Shown here: piece by piece, positions 61,287 to 64,000 of the stretch
Numbering within the stretch: position 1 is the first letter of the stretch
Layout: each line of letters starts with the position of its first letter
DNA from: Rhizoctonia solani
Lineage: Eukaryota > Basidiomycota > Agaricomycetes > Cantharellales > Ceratobasidiaceae
Assembly: GCF_016906535.1 (NCBI RefSeq)
Contig: NC_057375.1
Coordinates: forward strand, 1,178,001-1,242,000
Length of the DNA: 64,000 bases
Direction of reading: 5' to 3'
Notes under the pieces: generated by a model
Database searches by the model: none
The model's input: the letters and a program-made list of their open reading frames with translations, nothing else
Told to the model about the DNA's origin: nothing
Program-made: the position numbers and the translations under genes

Positions 61287-62146
61287 AGCCAGAGGACTAT
61301 GACTCCGAGATCAACGAGGTTTAGGAGGGGCGACGCAGAGAAGAGAGTTCGTGGAAGTGAGAGAAAAGGATCCAGCAAAGTACCAGGATCACACGAGAAT
61401 TATCTGCTAAAGCTAGAAGCCGGAGAAAGAAGAGAGAATCCTATGGCGAGGATAACTGGAACGAATGTACGAGAACGCCCAGCGAATCTTGACAGGACAT
61501 CACCTCGCAGGAGCGTCGCACCAATCTCGAGAAACCACATAATTGACTATAAATCCAAGTAATGTATCAACCAGCTGATTCGACTACCCATTCATACGCC
61601 ACCTCGCCCGTTCATTCATTCGTTTTTACTTGTACACTAAGCCTACTTCGACTCCTTTCTTGGCTTGACGTCAACTTTCGAGATAATATGTTCGCAGACC
61701 GATTATCTACTTATTCAATTTATATGTTCTGGCCCTATTTTAGCAAAGCGCTGAATCTTTTCTGGGTATTTGGGCCCGCATAAATCGAGATGTTCCCTGG
61801 CCATTTCGGCGAACCCATCAAGCTGTCGAGTTTATTTCTTTGTGCCGAATAATGGTTATGGTTTGTAACTTACCAAGGCTACGTAATCACCCTATCTCGC
61901 AGATCACAAATGAAAAATTCTGCAAGAATTAATTGTACCCAAAGGCTATAAACATAATGGCAAACACAAAGCTAACAAGACAATGAAAGAAAGTACAAAA
62001 CGTTCGATATTGTGTCCAAGGAGTACAGAGAGGAGAGCGAGAGTGGATCCAAAAACATAATCAAGTGGGGCAAGATATCATAGCTGCAGGCGCTTCCGAG
62101 GCGCCCCATATCTCAATCAGTCATATTTTCGTTTTGTCAATTGGGT
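61287..62146. other. Intergenic
   Basis: Plus-strand frames at 61299-61562 and 61562-61783 have biased composition but no motif. Nothing else seen. Confidence 0.3.
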
Positions 62147-62529
62147 TCATCGGAGTCTGGGCAGTGTCGAATCGAATCGAGGTATGTACGTGTCATCCTC
62201 TGTCCAAACTGCATTGGGTGTGCTCCTTCCGGAGTTCTCTTCCTCATCTAAAGCCACCGTCAGTTCATTATTGTTGCCATGTCCATACGAAAGCTGGCCA
62301 ACTAGCCCAGTCTAGAGTGGACAAAATACTCACTTGTTTGAGGCGGAGACAAGTATCCGTTACCATTCTTTTCAGACAGCCGACGACTCATTCTTCGTTC
62401 GACCATTGCCTGACGGCGCTCCTCCTTGAAATTATTGAGTTGGTGTCGAGAAGGAAGACAGCCCATATTGTTAGAGTTAGGTTGGTGAGAAGGTGGCGAG
62501 AAGGTGGTGGTACGGTGCAAGGTTGACAA
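62147..62529 (-). CDS. Small uncharacterised protein, about 115 aa
   Basis: From ATG 62529 the minus strand encodes a polar N terminus (MSTLHRTTTFSPPSHQPNSN), a basic helical segment (LNNFKEERRQAMVERRMSRR) and NGNGYLSPPQ. A GTGAGT donor and a TAG about 36 bp later would join in phase to GQLSYGHGNNNELTVALDEE, then an acidic Ser/Thr stretch and FDSTLPRLR, stop at 62147-62149. Read without splicing it ends 12 residues after LSPPQ. The intron is short for this genome, so the join is tentative. No known domain; probably soluble. Confidence 0.5.
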
Positions 62530-64000
62530 GAGTGTGAGCAGAAGCCGAACGGGTACGGAAATAGCAGACAGATGCGGGAACTTTCTAGAGTCACCGGCCG
62601 CGGACCTGTGGAAGTCGAGTCGAAGAAGATAATTCGATCGAGATACTGCGCAGCTCCCATATTAATAACCTCCAAGGTGAACAGCTGACCAAGATCTGTG
62701 ACGCCATCAATGAACCTACTGAATTCTGGCCTAAAGGGCTGGGGTCTAACTATTGCTCGGCACTGCGCTCCATTCACATTATCCAAGGCCGGACATACAA
62801 CATCTACCCATGGATTATCTCATACCTCGTGCATACTGAGCCCTGTGAAGTCTTGGGAACCAAGCATACAAGCGCACCTGAGAGATCGGCAGGGCTTGTG
62901 GGGTGCTGCGGGGAGACGTAAACAGTTTACCCAAATCCCCACGCTGGCACGTGACATTGACGTATGCCTACCTTGAACGAGTAGGGCCATGTATGCGTTA
63001 TGCGCAATTAGTGGCGAACTAATTTTAGGTACCACACCCAGGCGAATCCTCTTTTTAGAGGCGCACTAAACTGGCCGATCATTGTGGGGCCTGAGAAAGG
63101 CAGTACGATACGGGGCCGTAAGCACAACATGATAGGAGAAAGAAGATCGTTCCGCTCATAGTTGGTGTTGGCCACACCCTCAGGCGCGCTGGAAGGGAGG
63201 CTGTGTAGAAGATGACTGATAAGGTGGAGTCAATTCGGCTGTTCAGAGGACGTGAGGAAGTCCTCTGAATAGTCGAATTGATTCCACCTATACCTTTCAA
63301 CCCATCCGAATCCTAGTATCCCATCATTCAAGGGAACAAACCCTCGTCCCGTGTTCACTCACATTACAATAGCGACTCTGATTTTTCACCAAGCAATAGT
63401 ATTCAAATTCAGAGTGAGCAAATCATTGTGTCGGGTCCAGAGTTGTATGCAGATTTACGCCGGACGTCCCATCAGAACGATGGAAACAGCGGCTGGGAAC
63501 CTAAACGAATTGACAGTGGGCGTTCTAGGGCGTACGCGTGTTGAAGAAGGCGGTTCGAAAGATAGAACAGAATAACAAAAACAAACTATAACGTTCAAGG
63601 TACGCTATTCAGTGATACCCATGCATACATCTGCAGGAAAGTGGATGGTTCATCAGCCGGAAAAAACTTAAGCCCTAGATCACTACCTCACATTCAGTAT
63701 CTCAGCATCGATAGAACGGCGGTTCTCAAGTCTTTTTACTGGAGATCGGCTTTTGCTATCCTTGGCGAAAGGAAGCTATAGGGGAGTTCGAACGACTATT
63801 CGCATCATTCAACGACACACCAACACACATTCGCTCTTACCCAACCTGGCCGTCTCGATCTATATTGTGAGGTCTAAGGTATAATACATATGTCGGCATC
63901 CTGGAATCTCGATGCTATTGGAAATATCAAGGAACGTCCTCTCATCGAATCGAATGCAGAAAGGAGTTGAAAAACCAAATTGGACGGGTCTCACTTCTGC
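62530..64000. other. Gene-poor end of window
   Basis: Apart from the hairpin listed separately, I see only short frames on both strands with no motif. A gene may begin beyond the window edge. Confidence 0.3.
63223..63288 (+). repeat. 66-nt inverted repeat forming a long hairpin
   Basis: Arms of 28 nt (63223-63250 and 63261-63288) flank a 10-nt loop (CGTGAGGAAG). Twenty-five of 28 positions pair as Watson-Crick; the other three are G opposite T and would be G-U wobbles in a plus-strand transcript. The stem is therefore unbroken as RNA. It could be a small-RNA precursor, a terminal structure of a tiny palindromic element, or a chance remnant of an inverted duplication. Confidence 0.85.

Overview
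The window reads as nuclear DNA of a filamentous basidiomycete, most likely an agaricomycete; the gene families would fit a Rhizoctonia/Ceratobasidium-like genome, but that placement is inference. Genes carry many short GT-AG introns of about 40-110 bp, often with tiny exons, and sit on both strands at moderate density. The recognised families are typically fungal: a DUF6534-like membrane protein, two cytochrome P450 genes and one P450 fragment, a GH18 chitinase with a C-terminal CBM5/12-like module, an aquaglyceroporin, a secreted cab-type beta-carbonic anhydrase and a Cdc4-type myosin light chain. I saw no rRNA, tRNA, CRISPR array, prophage or bacterial-style operon.

Layout. 0-8 kb: the 3' end of a DEAD-box helicase, a 30-residue metallothionein, a multi-pass DUF6534-like protein, and a membrane-anchored coiled-coil protein with a Pro/Tyr-rich tail. 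9-11 kb: a truncated P450 copy and an intact secreted beta-carbonic anhydrase. 13-15 kb: a decayed tandem duplication. 14.7-23.3 kb, all on the minus strand: a PPG1-type protein phosphatase, an unknown Ser/Thr-rich gene, an aquaglyceroporin and a modular chitinase, followed by a 186/190-bp tandem repeat. 23.7-29 kb: gene-poor DNA with direct and tandem repeats. 29-40 kb: a gene-dense block with a P450, the NEDD8-activating enzyme regulatory subunit, Cdc4, an RNase T2-like gene and the exosome subunit RRP45. The last two are divergent, and a SINE-like insertion with an 18-bp target-site duplication lies between them. 40-44 kb: gene-poor. 44-57.4 kb: an EXPERA-like membrane protein, an unknown ORF, a very long RING-H2 protein, UBC13, a small secreted Cys-rich protein and a second full P450. 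59.7-62.5 kb: two uncharacterised genes. Past 62.5 kb I see only a strong 66-nt hairpin.

Functional links are modest. UBC13 (K63-type ubiquitin E2) sits next to a RING-H2 protein, with the NEDD8 E1 subunit 17 kb away. Cell-wall and secretion functions (chitinase, carbonic anhydrase, small Cys-rich protein, RNase T2-like) recur. I see no co-regulated cluster that forms a recognisable new system.

Quality caveat. Many otherwise well-conserved genes need one to several single-base corrections, often in homopolymers. The two copies of the 186/190-bp tandem repeat differ at six indel sites with no substitutions. Uncorrected long-read indel error explains this better than widespread pseudogenisation, since the carbonic anhydrase, UBC13, metallothionein and the secreted Cys-rich protein read through cleanly. 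Coordinates of frameshifted genes give the outer span, not a clean CDS.
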